Source of the DNA: Ignavibacteriales bacterium
Lineage (GTDB): Bacteria > Bacteroidota > Ignavibacteria > Ignavibacteriales > Melioribacteraceae
Length of the DNA stretch: 5,814 nt
Reading direction: 5' to 3'
Assembly: GCA_027080245.1 (NCBI GenBank)
Contig: JALWSN010000309.1
Span: 1 to 5,814, forward strand
Positions 5,216 through 5,814 of the stretch are shown one piece after another. Every line of letters begins with the position of its first letter. The stretch's first letter is position 1. The position numbers and the translations under genes are program-made. A model generated the notes under the pieces. The model ran no database searches, had not been told where the DNA came from, and was given only the letters and a program-made list of their open reading frames with translations.

Positions 5216-5814
5216 ATGAGCGTAACATTATTGGTCGGTAGCCAATGGGGCGACGAAGGTAAAGGGAAAGTGGTGGACTTGTTGTGTAAGGACTACGACG
5301 TTGTCGCCCGCTACCAAGGAGGCGCAAACGCCGGACACACAATTCAAATTGGCGAAAACAAATTCATTCTTCATTTAATTCCGTCGGGGATTTTAAGGGA
5401 AGGCGTTAAGTGCGTGATTGGCAACGGAGTAGTAATAGACCCCTACGCTCTTGCAGACGAAATTAAATTTCTCGAGGAAAACGGTTTTTCGGTTAAAGAC
5501 AGATTGCTGATAAGCAAACACGCTCATTTAATTCTCCCCTATCACAAAGCTTTGGATTCAATTTCCGAAAGCGGCGAAAACAAAATAGGAACAACGGGCA
5601 GAGGAATCGGACCGTGCTACGTGGACAAAAGCGCGCGGAGAGGCATTCGAGTAAGCGACATTTTTGACGACGAGGAATTCCTGGCAAAAATTAAATTAAA
5701 CCTCAAAGAAAAAAACTTTCTTCTAACCAATCTTTACAAACACGAGGGATTCTCCGCGCAAAGTATTTTTGAAGAATACTCAAAATTTAAAGCACTTTTC
5801 GCGCAATACGTAGC
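5216..5814 (+). CDS. purA: Adenylosuccinate synthetase, N-terminal part
   Basis: This encodes the first 199 residues of a protein normally about 430 long; the window ends inside the gene. The enzyme condenses IMP and aspartate, using GTP, to form adenylosuccinate, the first committed step from IMP to AMP, in the cytosol. The signature SQWGDEGKGK (residues 9-18) forms the P-loop-like GTP site and carries the catalytic Asp13. RYQGGANAGHT (32-42) includes the catalytic His41. GTTGRGIGP (125-133) and YVDKSARRGIR (135-145) are the IMP-binding segments. No key residue is missing in the visible part. The ATG at 5216 gives the expected N-terminus (MSVTLLVGSQWGDEG) and has GGGG 5 nt upstream. The gene follows the second STAS gene by 50 nt on the same strand; no functional link between them is known to me. 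Confidence 0.97.
   Translation, partial: MSVTLLVGSQWGDEGKGKVVDLLCKDYDVVARYQGGANAGHTIQIGENKFILHLIPSGILREGVKCVIGNGVVIDPYALADEIKFLEENGFSVKDRLLISKHAHLILPYHKALDSISESGENKIGTTGRGIGPCYVDKSARRGIRVSDIFDDEEFLAKIKLNLKEKNFLLTNLYKHEGFSAQSIFEEYSKFKALFAQYV

Noticed and set aside
5493..5687. Minus-strand, Cys/Arg-rich reading frame inside purA
   Set aside because: It is antisense to conserved IMP-binding motifs of PurA and has no independent support.

Overview
The window is moderately AT-rich bacterial DNA, with intergenic DNA that is more AT-rich than the genes. It is dominated by a partner-switching signalling module. Gene content, base composition and the style of the ECF sigma/RsbU genes would fit the Ignavibacteria/Chlorobi side of Bacteroidota. 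That placement is an impression from the sequence and has low confidence.

Layout. Five genes lie head to tail on the minus strand, reading from about 4457 down to 1. In transcription order they are an ECF-type sigma factor (4457-3912), a membrane-anchored protein of unknown function (3910-2666), a membrane GAF-PP2C phosphatase of the RsbU/SpoIIE type (2666-576), a STAS-domain anti-sigma-factor antagonist (576-220), and the start of an RsbW-like anti-sigma ATPase/kinase (223-1, cut by the window edge). Every junction is tight: a 1-nt gap, two TAATG overlaps and one TTGA overlap. This is a single, probably translationally coupled operon. A divergent intergenic region of about 366 bp (4458-4823) follows. 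On the plus strand come a second, separate STAS protein (4824-5165) and the first 199 codons of purA, adenylosuccinate synthetase (5216-end).

How the genes work together. In the classical scheme the ATPase binds and inhibits a sigma factor and also phosphorylates its STAS antagonist on serine. The PP2C phosphatase removes that phosphate in response to a signal, so the antagonist captures the ATPase and frees the sigma factor. All three parts are present here, and both STAS proteins keep the phosphorylatable serine. The unusual point is the sigma factor: it is a two-domain ECF protein rather than a SigB/SigF-type one, and no classical anti-sigma partner follows it. A GGAAC-N16-CGTC element 44-71 bp upstream of the sigma start looks like an ECF promoter, which suggests that the operon is autoregulated.

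The intergenic region also holds a perfect 17-bp palindrome, a degenerate CTTAAC hexamer repeat, and a plausible housekeeping promoter with paired TTAATTAA sites in front of the second STAS gene. No RNA genes, CRISPR arrays or mobile elements were seen.
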